The notes under the pieces are model-generated. The model was not told the origin of the DNA. It saw nothing but the letters and a program-made list of their open reading frames with translations, and did not search any database. A stretch of 64,000 nucleotides of DNA from contig NZ_JACJTU010000001.1 in the NCBI RefSeq assembly GCF_014698835.1, positions 124,001 to 188,000 on the forward strand, written 5' to 3'. Made by a program: the position numbers and the translations under genes. This DNA comes from Nostoc paludosum FACHB-159. GTDB lineage: Bacteria; Cyanobacteriota; Cyanobacteriia; Cyanobacteriales; Nostocaceae. Each line of letters begins with the position of its first letter. The stretch's first letter is position 1. Positions 53,738 to 61,289 of this stretch are shown here, in pieces.

Positions 53738-53898
53738 GGAATTTACTCCCAGAATATTCTGATGCTAATGGTACAGCCGCTTGGTGTAAAAAACAGCTGT
53801 TGCATAAAGCGATGTCTGCCTTGAAAAGTTTGAACCAAAGACAACCTCCGTTGCAACTTTTCGCGGTGACGGGCTACGCCTGATGCACATCATCTACC

Positions 53899-55170
53899 TT
53901 ATGCGATCGCTCCATTGATTGCTGCTTCTTGGCCAACTAAAGATACATAAGGTTCTTTTAAATACTTGGAAGCGGTGGCGATCGCTTCTTGGGCATCCAC
54001 AGCCGCAATCAGTTTTTGGAACTTGATGTCAAAATCAATTCCTAACCCCAAAGTCTCATACCAACCGTATATCTGAGCAATTTGGCCGTTCGTTTGTTTA
54101 CCCAAAGCGTACTGTCCCAGAATTTTGTTTTTAGCAGCTTGCAGGGCGCTTGGTGATATTTCGCTGGTAGATAATAAATCTACTTCTGTACGCAATCCTT
54201 CTAAGGCTGTGTTGGTGTTTTCTGGTGCTGTACCCATATAAACTACAAACGATGCTGGGTATAGCCTAGTTGAGTAAAAAGCAGACACCTCGTAAGCTAA
54301 ACCTCGTTTTTCCCGCAATTCGACAAACAAGCGACTAGAAAGCCCATTTCCCAAGTAGGTACACAGCAACTTCAGCGGGGCATAGTTAGGAGAACTCACT
54401 GATGTGCCCATATAGCCAAGCATCACGATTGATTGTTGCGTCTGTTGTGGCTTTAGCGTTACCTGTGGTTCCACTCTAATTTCAGGTAAATTGAGTGTTG
54501 GCACTGCTGCTGCTGGAACTTGCCAATCACCAAAAATATCTGTCACCAATGCTACTGCGTCTGTGGGTGTGACTCGCCCAGCAATACTAATTACCAGATT
54601 ATCGGGACGGAAATAAGTTTGATGATACTGCACTAAGTCCGCACGAGTTAAGCGGCTCATGGTTGTTTCATCTCCTAATACCGACATACCATAGGGATGA
54701 TTTTGGTACATTACCTGCCGCAATTGTTCAAAGGCCACAGTGAAGGGTTGCTCTTTTTGCGAACGAATATCTTGTAGTGCTAGACGCCGTTCTAGTTCCA
54801 CTTGGACTTCGGGAAAAGTAGGCGATCGCAAAAGCCGCCCTGCCAATGTTAAAATTTCGGCAAAATCCGATGTTACCGTCTTGAAAGATAGCAAAAAATA
54901 ATCAGAGGTCGCATCTGCACTCAAACTCGCCCCCACAGACTCGACTTTTTCAGCAATTTCTAAGCTAGAAAGTCCATCGCATCCCTTTGTCATTACTGCT
55001 GATAGCAAATGTGCCAACCCTGCTTGTTCTTGGTTTTCGTTACAACTACCAGCACGCACAAAAATTCGCGCCGCAATTATGTCCGCAGCCGGGTTTTCTG
55101 CCACTAGCACGACAATGCCATTGTTTAATACAGTGCGATGGATAGGCGATTTTTGCAGCAAGGTTGTCAT
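53899..55170 (-). CDS. M16-family peptidase subunit lacking the zinc motif
   Basis: 423 residues in two M16 domains. At the place of H-x-x-E-H it reads GLAHLLSAVMTKGC (H-L-L-S-A), so the catalytic Glu and second His are gone. The C-terminal R...Y region (SSRLFVELREKRGLAYEVSAFYS) is intact. Paired with the next gene, which has the zinc site, it would be the non-catalytic half of a heterodimeric M16 protease, as known for bacterial two-gene M16 pairs. The catalytic partner lies upstream on the same strand, with a repeat-filled 260-bp spacer. Confidence 0.88.
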   Translation of the reverse strand: MTTLLQKSPIHRTVLNNGIVVLVAENPAADIIAARIFVRAGSCNENQEQAGLAHLLSAVMTKGCDGLSSLEIAEKVESVGASLSADATSDYFLLSFKTVTSDFAEILTLAGRLLRSPTFPEVQVELERRLALQDIRSQKEQPFTVAFEQLRQVMYQNHPYGMSVLGDETTMSRLTRADLVQYHQTYFRPDNLVISIAGRVTPTDAVALVTDIFGDWQVPAAAVPTLNLPEIRVEPQVTLKPQQTQQSIVMLGYMGTSVSSPNYAPLKLLCTYLGNGLSSRLFVELREKRGLAYEVSAFYSTRLYPASFVVYMGTAPENTNTALEGLRTEVDLLSTSEISPSALQAAKNKILGQYALGKQTNGQIAQIYGWYETLGLGIDFDIKFQKLIAAVDAQEAIATASKYLKEPYVSLVGQEAAINGAIA

Positions 55171-55194
55171 TTGTTATTTGTCCTTTGTCATTGG

Positions 55195-55430
55195 GCATTG
55201 AGCATGGGGCATTGGGTACTTGTACTGAGCGTACCCCTACGGGGAAGCAAGCTACGCGTAGCGTCTCGTAGAGAAGCCGAAGTATTGGGCATTGGGCATT
55301 GGGCATTGGGCATGGGGAAATAAGTTTGAGCGTTGAGGTTTTGAATTGGAACGTTGAGGTTTTGAACTCCAACTTTCAGTTTTAAATCTCCCTTATCCTC
55401 TTCCATGCCCCATGCCCTATGCCCCATACT
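55195..55430. repeat. Paired GGGCATT arrays with an embedded 'cgtagcgtctcg' module
   Basis: ATTGGGC/ATGGGGC heptamers at about 55190-55212 and again at 55286-55318 face ccatgccccatgccctatgcccca at about 55404-55427. Between the two left arrays lies the module tgagcgtacccctacggggaagcaagctacgcgtagcgtctcgtagagaag in pieces (55228-55277). A second module gttgaggttttgaa is duplicated near 55333 and 55352. It separates the two M16 genes. Confidence 0.75.
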
Positions 55431-56695
55431 TAACACGGTTTAAGCACGGTAACCGCATATTTTTGCGGCGAGAGATACTGTTTAGCTAATTTTTGCAGTT
55501 CTTGGGCATCAAAAGACTGAATCTCCTGAGGATAGGTCACAGCTAATTCGGCTTGGGCAATTGTATTGTAGTATCCGTAAAGTCCTGTGAGTTGATTTGG
55601 CGTTTCAGTGGAAAAGGCATACTCGTTACATAGTAGTCTGCGCGATCGCGCGAGTTCCTGTTGACTAATTTCCTGAGTCTGTAATTTATCTAAACAATCG
55701 CAAATCAATGCCTCTACTTTTTCTACGTTTTCTGGTTCCAACCAGGCAGTAATTGTAAATAAACTCGATTCCCGTTGCAAAGAAAAATTACTACAAATTC
55801 CCTGTACCAATTGCAAATCTTCCCGCAAATCGCGTACTAAACGCGAAGTCCGCCCTTCTGCTAATAACACGGACAACAAATCTAACCCATAGGCAGTGTG
55901 GATTTCTTCTACTCCCGGTACAAGCCACGCCATTAACAATCGCGCTTGCTCCATGCGTGGTAAATATAGTTCTTGACGACGAATTTCTGTTATTATTGGC
56001 TGTGCAACTTTTTCAAACTGGGGACAATGAGAAGGTTCGCCAAAATCACTAAATGAACGATTTATTAATTCCCAAGCTGGCTGTTGGGCTATGCCCCCTG
56101 CAATTACCACCGTCATATTTTCCGGTTGGTAGTGGGCACGGTGAAAGCAGCGCATTGCTTCTGGTGACTGCTGCATCAGTTCTTGCTCAGTACCCAGTAC
56201 AGAACGTCCGTAAGGGTGACGCCCATAAATACTGCTAACTAAAGCTTGGAATCCTATCCAGTCAGAATCATCATTGCACGAACGGATTTCCTCTAATACT
56301 ACGTCCCGTTCGCGGCTAAATTCATCATCTGGAATTGCCGCATTCAGCAGTAATTCTCCCAAGTGCGGCAGAGTCTCTTGCAAATAAGGCGCAGCTGTGG
56401 TGAGTGAATAGTGAGCGTAATCATAGCTTGTTGCGGCATTACTGACGCCTCCCCGGTTTTCGACCTTGTGGTCGAACATTCCGGGAGGTAGCGTTGCGGT
56501 ACCTTTAAAAATCATGTGTTCTAAAAAGTGCGCCATCCCAAACCAAGGTTCTGGCTCTAGGCTTGTTCCAGCACGCACCCAAACATCCGCCACGACTACA
56601 GGGGTAGTGGGAATTTCTTGATGAATAAACGTTAAGCCACTGTCTAGTCGGAAGACCGAGGCTGGAAACACTGTATTAGTTATTTGTTGTGACAA
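55430..56695 (-). CDS. M16-family zinc peptidase, catalytic subunit
   Basis: 421 residues. GMAHFLEHMIFKGTA carries the inverted zinc motif H-F-L-E-H, with the third ligand Glu expected about 75 residues on (REVVLEEI-like region DVVLEEIRSCNDD). The start must be TTG at 56695: an in-frame stop lies five codons before it and no ATG occurs before the active site. The C-terminal R/Y pair is not evident (SRLVRDLREDLQLVQGICSNF), which complements the partner at 53899-55170. Probably a periplasmic or cytosolic processing protease; substrate unknown. Confidence 0.9.
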   Translation of the reverse strand: MSQQITNTVFPASVFRLDSGLTFIHQEIPTTPVVVADVWVRAGTSLEPEPWFGMAHFLEHMIFKGTATLPPGMFDHKVENRGGVSNAATSYDYAHYSLTTAAPYLQETLPHLGELLLNAAIPDDEFSRERDVVLEEIRSCNDDSDWIGFQALVSSIYGRHPYGRSVLGTEQELMQQSPEAMRCFHRAHYQPENMTVVIAGGIAQQPAWELINRSFSDFGEPSHCPQFEKVAQPIITEIRRQELYLPRMEQARLLMAWLVPGVEEIHTAYGLDLLSVLLAEGRTSRLVRDLREDLQLVQGICSNFSLQRESSLFTITAWLEPENVEKVEALICDCLDKLQTQEISQQELARSRRLLCNEYAFSTETPNQLTGLYGYYNTIAQAELAVTYPQEIQSFDAQELQKLAKQYLSPQKYAVTVLKPC

Positions 56696-56997
56696 TTTTT
56701 TGTAGCTTTAACCACAATTTCATTCAATTGTGCGATTTTACCGCTGAATGTCACCTAAATTAGAATCATGTTATACAGATTTTGTTTTTATTAGCAGGTA
56801 TTCCCGAATTGAAGTAAAGACCACAGCGTTGCTTGCCTAAGGCTTATTACATCGAAAGTAAAACCGCTATAAGTGATTTTTTTGATGAATAAAATATAGG
56901 CAAAAGCTTTAATTTGCGTGGGTTTCAATTTTTTGATTTCTAGTTTTAAATTTCTGATTTTTGATATAAGTTTTACTAATTTAAATTAAATAATTAA

Positions 56998-57028
56998 AGC
57001 TCCCAAATTCTAACTGAGTTTGGGAGCT
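56998..57028 (-). terminator. Terminator hairpin of the 6S RNA / purK unit
   Basis: AGCTCCCAAA (56998-57007) pairs with TTTGGGAGCT (57019-57028). On the minus strand it is followed by TTTAATTATTTAATTT. It lies about 12 nt past the proposed 3' end of the RNA. Confidence 0.75.
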
Positions 57029-57039
57029 AATAATTTTGA

Positions 57040-57220
57040 GTTCACCGCGACGCCGTTTTACCTAAGTTTATGACCTGGTTAAACCAGGTGGGAATCTAAA
57101 TTTCTCGTTTAAAGTTTCCGGGTACATGCCCGGTCTACTGCCACGAGAACGCTTGACTCCCTTTTCTTTAAAGGCATAGATCAAAAAACTTGATGGCAGT
57201 CACCAACGTCGTAGTGCAAC
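57040..57220 (-). ncRNA. ssrS: 6S RNA (6Sa), downstream of purK
   Basis: About 181 nt on the minus strand, the usual length of 6S RNA. The 5' end GTTGCACTACGACG (57220-57207) pairs with the 3' end CGTCGCGGTGAAC (57052-57040) with one bulge and one mismatch, giving the closing stem. Inside are a hairpin (accgggcatgtacccgg) and another (cctggtttaaccagg), with unpaired stretches between, in line with an open-promoter mimic. TATAAT stands 6 bases before position 57220. Location next to purK is, from memory, also reported for cyanobacterial 6Sa RNA. 6S RNA binds the RNA polymerase holoenzyme and tunes transcription by nutrient state. The fold was judged by eye only. Confidence 0.75.
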
Positions 57221-57226
57221 TAACTC

Positions 57227-57232
57227 ATTATA
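57227..57232 (-). promoter_or_regulatory. -10 element of the 6S RNA gene
   Basis: A perfect TATAAT on the minus strand, 6 bases before the expected first nucleotide (G57220). The -35 region is weak: TTGAAC at 57259-57254 would need a 21-base spacer. The promoter lies within about 30 bp of the purK stop, so the RNA can be made alone or by read-through from purK. Confidence 0.65.
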
Positions 57233-57261
57233 GCTTTCAAAAAGATGTTGTGTGTTCAACA

Positions 57262-58434
57262 TCAAAAGTTTCTCAAAAATTTAGTTGGATACCAGATAGA
57301 TTCTATAGTCTGGGCAACAGCCATCGCTTGTTTTCGACTTTGATTGTCTAGCAAAACGGTGACATGTCCCAACTTCCGCCCAGGACGCGATTGAGTTTTC
57401 CCATACCAGTGGACGTGCGCTTGGGGAATCTCTGCTATTTGTTGACGCTGGCTTTGGTAATCGCTGTCAGAATTTTCATACCCCAACAAATTCACCATCA
57501 CAGCGCCAGCACGCTGTAAACCAGGATTTCCCAAGGGTAAACCACAAACTGCCCTTAGCTGTTGTTCAAACTGGGAAGTTTCACACGCGTCAAGGGAAAA
57601 ATGTCCAGAATTGTGAGTACGGGGAGCAATTTCATTTACCAGCACTTTACTATCAGCAGTCAGAAATAGCTCAATCCCAAAGACTCCTACTACTTGCAGG
57701 CTATTTAATAGAGTATGTGCGATCGCTTCTATTTCTGCTACTAGATCTGGCAAAATCTCAGCTGGCGCAATTACCCGCCGACACACTTGTTGTTCTTGTT
57801 GGGTTTCTACCACCGGATAGGTGACAATTTCTCCATCTACAGAACGAGATGCTATGACTGCTAGTTCTCTTTCAAAAGGTACAAATTCCTCTAACAAAAA
57901 AAGCGATTGATTTGCAGTTTTTGTTATGGTTTCATAACTTAACTTTTCTTCTAAAGCAGCGAAGTCTTTAATTATGAAAGTACCCTGACCATCATAACCG
58001 TGGCGTCGGGATTTAAGAACTAGAGGAAAACCTAGATATTCTATTTTAGATTTGAGATTTTCTGTGCGATCGACGGCGAAAAATTGCGGAACTGGTAAAC
58101 CTAAATCGCTTAAATAGCGGCGCTGATGATATTTATCTAAAAGAGGAGTTAATGCTTCTAATCTTGGACGGAAACAAACCCCTTGCTTTTCTAAAACAGA
58201 TAAAGCATCTAAGTTAACAAATTCATTTTCAAAGGTGATGACATCGCATTTTTTCGCTAACATTTCTGTAGCACTGGCGTCATCTACCGCGGCGAAAACA
58301 ATTTCTTGAGCAATTGACACCGCCGGATCGCCAAGGCTTGGAGTTTGTACTACTAATTCTACTCCTAGCTTCTGTGCTGCATCTGCCATCATCCAGGCAA
58401 GTTGTCCGCCACCAATTACACCTACACGTTTCAT
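57262..58434 (-). CDS. purK: 5-(carboxyamino)imidazole ribonucleotide synthase PurK
   Basis: 390 residues from the ATG at 58434. It is an ATP-grasp enzyme: RVGVIGGGQLAWMM opens the N-terminal domain, PLVLKSRRHGYDGQGTFI is the ATP-grasp glycine loop, and VGVFGIELFLTADSKVLVNEIAPRTHNSGHFS holds the metal ligands. HVHWYGKTQSRPGRKLGHVTVL ends it. It makes N5-CAIR from AIR, ATP and bicarbonate in purine synthesis. The ATG overlaps the stop of the pentapeptide gene as TAATG, a sign of translational coupling; an ATG two codons earlier (58440) is the other choice. 6S RNA follows. Confidence 0.94.
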   Translation of the reverse strand: MKRVGVIGGGQLAWMMADAAQKLGVELVVQTPSLGDPAVSIAQEIVFAAVDDASATEMLAKKCDVITFENEFVNLDALSVLEKQGVCFRPRLEALTPLLDKYHQRRYLSDLGLPVPQFFAVDRTENLKSKIEYLGFPLVLKSRRHGYDGQGTFIIKDFAALEEKLSYETITKTANQSLFLLEEFVPFERELAVIASRSVDGEIVTYPVVETQQEQQVCRRVIAPAEILPDLVAEIEAIAHTLLNSLQVVGVFGIELFLTADSKVLVNEIAPRTHNSGHFSLDACETSQFEQQLRAVCGLPLGNPGLQRAGAVMVNLLGYENSDSDYQSQRQQIAEIPQAHVHWYGKTQSRPGRKLGHVTVLLDNQSRKQAMAVAQTIESIWYPTKFLRNF

Positions 58435-58955
58435 TAACATCCCAGAGAATCACGAGTTTGCACGCCTGTTTTCGAGTTCACACCACCAGCTTTTGCACAC
58501 AGTTCTTTGATTTGTGCTTTATCCAAAATTGCATCTGTAAAATCTGCACCGTCTATATTCACATCATTAAAGATGGCGCGGAGCAAAAGGGCTTCTTTAA
58601 GAACTGCATCGCTCAAATCAGCCTTAGTCAAGTTTACCTGATCGACCATTGCATTCGTTAAATCGGCTGCGTGGAGATTTGCTTGTGTCATCACTGAAGC
58701 ACTCAATACTGCTCCCCGCAAGTCAGCGTTTGTAAAATTAGCCAATTCCATATTGGCGTTAGAGAACTCCGCAGCTTGTAAACTTTGACCAGAAAAATCA
58801 CGTCTTGACAACTCTGCATTACTAAATGACAGTGGATGAGTCCAGTCCACCGCCAGTGCAGGATGAGCCAAACACCAGACAATAATCCCCACAAGTAACG
58901 CCAATCCTTGCCGCCAAAACTTATCCTGAGCCAATTTGGTGTATAATTGCTGCAT
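58434..58955 (-). CDS. Pentapeptide-repeat protein, exported
   Basis: 173 residues. The signal peptide (about 14-36, LALLVGIIVWCLAHPALA) has an A-L-A cleavage site. The mature part is a pentapeptide solenoid, A-(D/N)-L-x-x in style: FSNANMELANFTNADLRGAVLSASV, ANLHAADLTNAMVDQVNLTKADLSDAVL, GADFTDAILDKAQIKELC. It ends with a short Cys-containing tail (Cys in ELCAKAG and SLGC). Signal plus short helix resembles the thylakoid-lumen pentapeptide proteins of cyanobacteria and chloroplasts. Coupled to purK by a TAATG overlap. Confidence 0.87.
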   Translation of the reverse strand: MQQLYTKLAQDKFWRQGLALLVGIIVWCLAHPALAVDWTHPLSFSNAELSRRDFSGQSLQAAEFSNANMELANFTNADLRGAVLSASVMTQANLHAADLTNAMVDQVNLTKADLSDAVLKEALLLRAIFNDVNIDGADFTDAILDKAQIKELCAKAGGVNSKTGVQTRDSLGC

Positions 58956-59810
58956 TGTAACCTTACCTAATGTTGACTGTTGACTGTTTACCGTTAACAG
59001 CCTAAGTAATTTAGACTAGCGATCGTGCTGCTAAATTTGGGGAATCTATAATTTCCCTGCTTAATATTTTGTAACCTAAAAACACGCATCGCTTCTCACT
59101 ACGAGCAAAATTATTTATGCGACTTTAGGCAGAAAGTAGTAATTACTTGGGGGGGTGATGTAGGGGGCAATGTCTACGACGGTCACTGAGCTTGTCGTAC
59201 CCCTACGGGGAAGCAAGCTACGCGGAGCGTCTCGTAGAGAAGTGCGGGCTAGGCCTACGCGACATCATACCAACAAAATTATTACCAAAGACTGATATAA
59301 ATAACTTTCTATTTTTTTAATTCTCAAGCTATGGCTTCAAGCTATGTCTACCAATAGCTACACCTATGCCTATTGATTTATTCACAATTCTTGATTTCAA
59401 AATTTCGTTTTTTAGATATATTTAGGATTCACATTTAATTTTTGTAAACCTATAACTTGAAGATTTCTTGCCTACTCCCTAACCACAGAAGTAACTTCAA
59501 AAATCAAAACCGATTACTATAGATAGTTTTCTTAAGCAGTAAGGCTCACCAATTAATTTACAATTCTTAACTTTGAATATTTCACGTAAAGTTTGTTTTC
59601 ATTTGAAGTCAACAGATTCTATCGACTGCTAGGCTTTTAAATAAGCAAAGCAATGTTTGAGGCTAATAATTATGCATCTCAACTGCTTAACAAAGCTTAA
59701 AAATACCAGAGATAGAGTTAATTTTATACTGAATTAGTTAAACTTTAGGAATCTCGCAAAAGTTATCTTCAGCAACTACACAAATTCCACAAATAGAACT
59801 TTCAACTGCG
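58956..59810. other. 855-bp intergenic region with repeat modules
   Basis: tgttgactgttgactgtt (58971-58988) is a short TGTTGAC heptamer array. 59172-59262 holds a long copy of the gagcttgtcgtacccctacgg/ggaagcaagctacgcggagcg/tctcgtagagaag module, with further cgggctaggcctacgcgacatc. The rest is AT-rich and no gene is supported. Confidence 0.5.
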
Positions 59811-60134
59811 ATGATTAATCATTACTCACTTCAATGGATTGAGGCATGGTGCCAAGAAAATGGCTGGACAGATTTATTTGTCGAGCGGCGCAATAACTAC
59901 TGGGCTTTTCCTCCGGGTTGTGTAATGCCAGAACCAATTCCTGTTCATGTTCTGAGATTGATTAAAGCCGAAAAAGGATTAACTTTTGAAGAACGATTAT
60001 GGTCTAGCTCAGCAGTAATTTGCACGATCTTTGCTGTTCTTTTTACCTTCTGCTTCCAGTCTCCGATGCCATTAGTTTTGGCTTTCGCTTTTAACGCCGT
60101 TACGGTGGCTCAATTGGAACTTGAGGATGCGTAA
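59811..60134 (+). CDS. Small membrane protein, conserved-type hypothetical
   Basis: 107 residues. The N-terminal half is soluble, with aromatic residues (LQWIEAWCQENGWTDLFVERRNNYWAFPPGCVMPEPIP). The C-terminal half carries two hydrophobic helices (about 66-84 and 86-101, AVICTIFAVLFTFCF and PLVLAFAFNAVTVAQ). No family with a known function recognised. It is alone and divergent from the repeat-rich region upstream. Confidence 0.75.
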   Translation: MINHYSLQWIEAWCQENGWTDLFVERRNNYWAFPPGCVMPEPIPVHVLRLIKAEKGLTFEERLWSSSAVICTIFAVLFTFCFQSPMPLVLAFAFNAVTVAQLELEDA

Positions 60135-60242
60135 ATTTTTAATTTTGGGCTTTGGTGTTAAAACTGCTCTTGTTTACTTTTGACAAGAGCAGTTGTTATC
60201 TTAAGAAAAAGAGACGAAATTAGCATAATTCTGAATTCTGGT

Positions 60243-60806
60243 TTATGGAATTCCTGCTTGTTGAAAAATTTGTTCTGCTGTAATTTGTAGTCCTTCAAGC
60301 AGCGAGTCTTCTAAAATATCTGCACCAATTTTTGTTTGAGGCCGGGCATCAGGATAAAAAATAGTGACTGTTTTAGCTTTTGCATCCAAAACCCAAACTC
60401 TCATTACGCCTGCATTCAGGTAATCTGTAGCTTTTGCACTCATTTCTCCAAAACTTTGGTCGGGAGAGATAATTTCAATCGCTAAATCTGGAGGTATGGG
60501 GCAAGGTTCATCCTCAATTAAGTCACTGTTAAGCCGAGAGTAGGAGACATAAAGTAAGTCTGGTACTGGCGCCCAGTCTCGACCGCGACGTTTTAAAGTA
60601 ATTGCCCATTCAATACCAACCTCACCGCGATTTTGTGCCCATTGAGTCAGAAGTATACTCAGGGCAAGGGTTAATCGTGAATGGAATCTTTTTGGTGCCA
60701 TTTTGGGTTTGAGTTCTCCATCAACCAATTCGTAGGTGATATCTCCTTCACCTCCGGGCAGTGCTAGGAATTTTTCTAGTGTGATTTGAGATTTTACTTG
60801 AGTCAT
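60243..60806 (-). CDS. Uma2-family (PD-(D/E)XK-like) endonuclease
   Basis: 187 residues from the ATG at 60806, with GGGAG about 11 bases before it; an upstream in-frame ATG at 60827 is less likely. Uma2 core: ITLEKFLALPGGEGDITYELVDGELKPKM, VPDLLYVSYSRL (Asp) and PPDLAIEIISPDQSFGEMSAKATDYLNAGVMRVWVLDAKAKTVTIF with the E-I-x-S motif. It lacks the repeat insert seen in the Uma2 gene at 50775. Role unknown. It is divergent from the glutaredoxin-like gene. Confidence 0.88.
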   Translation of the reverse strand: MTQVKSQITLEKFLALPGGEGDITYELVDGELKPKMAPKRFHSRLTLALSILLTQWAQNRGEVGIEWAITLKRRGRDWAPVPDLLYVSYSRLNSDLIEDEPCPIPPDLAIEIISPDQSFGEMSAKATDYLNAGVMRVWVLDAKAKTVTIFYPDARPQTKIGADILEDSLLEGLQITAEQIFQQAGIP

Positions 60807-60964
60807 GGTCGTTATCTCCCTGTGCAAAATCAGGGTTTGTTTTGAGTTTCAGGAAGCTAGCAGCTTCTGACTTTTCTGGAAATCAAAATTAGCAATTCGA
60901 TCGCTAATATGCATATTATGACTTCTGAAGACTAGATATATTGAGGCAAATTTAGTAGAAGCAA

Positions 60965-61237
60965 ATGCGATTGATTTTATACAGTAAACCTGGATGTCAT
61001 CTATGTGAGGGTTTGCAAGAAAAGCTTGAACAAATCCAAAATTTGAGTTTTGAGTTGGAAATTCGAGATATTACGACCCGTGAAGATTGGTTTAGTGCGT
61101 ATCAGTATGAGGTGCCGGTACTTTTTTTATCGAACCGCAGAGGCGCAGAGGACGCGGAGGAACTTTTGCCGCGTCCTTCTCCTCGTGCTAGCGTGCAAAA
61201 ATTGGAGGAGATGTTGCGTAAGTATTTAGCCAATTAG
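60965..61237 (+). CDS. Glutaredoxin-like protein with repeat-encoded insert
   Basis: 90 residues, thioredoxin fold. YSKPGCHLCEGLQEKL gives the C10-H-L-C13 redox pair. YEVPVLFL carries the cis-proline, and LPRPSPRASVQKLEEMLRKYL is the conserved end of this DUF836-type group. Residues 57-66 (N-R-R-G-A-E-D-A-E-E) are encoded by a copy of the dispersed aaccgcagaggcgcagaggac repeat placed in the beta-4 turn just after the cis-proline strand. The protein stays in frame. The MurE gene starts 52 bp later in the same direction. Confidence 0.88.
   Translation: MRLILYSKPGCHLCEGLQEKLEQIQNLSFELEIRDITTREDWFSAYQYEVPVLFLSNRRGAEDAEELLPRPSPRASVQKLEEMLRKYLAN
61133..61162 (+). repeat. In-frame repeat fragment inside the glutaredoxin-like gene
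   Basis: 30 bases, exactly ten codons: aaccgcagaggcgcagagga plus cgcggaggaa. The same module is intergenic at 17235-17277 and 19660-19697 and begins the insert in smc. Confidence 0.8.
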
Positions 61238-61289
61238 AAAAAAATGATGCAGAATAAGCGCAAGAAAAGTTTGTGACGAGGTTCGCAAG

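Noticed and set aside
55046-55372. 108-codon minus-strand frame before the M16 subunit
   Set aside because: Mostly translation of the GGGCATT and cgtagcgtctcg repeats.
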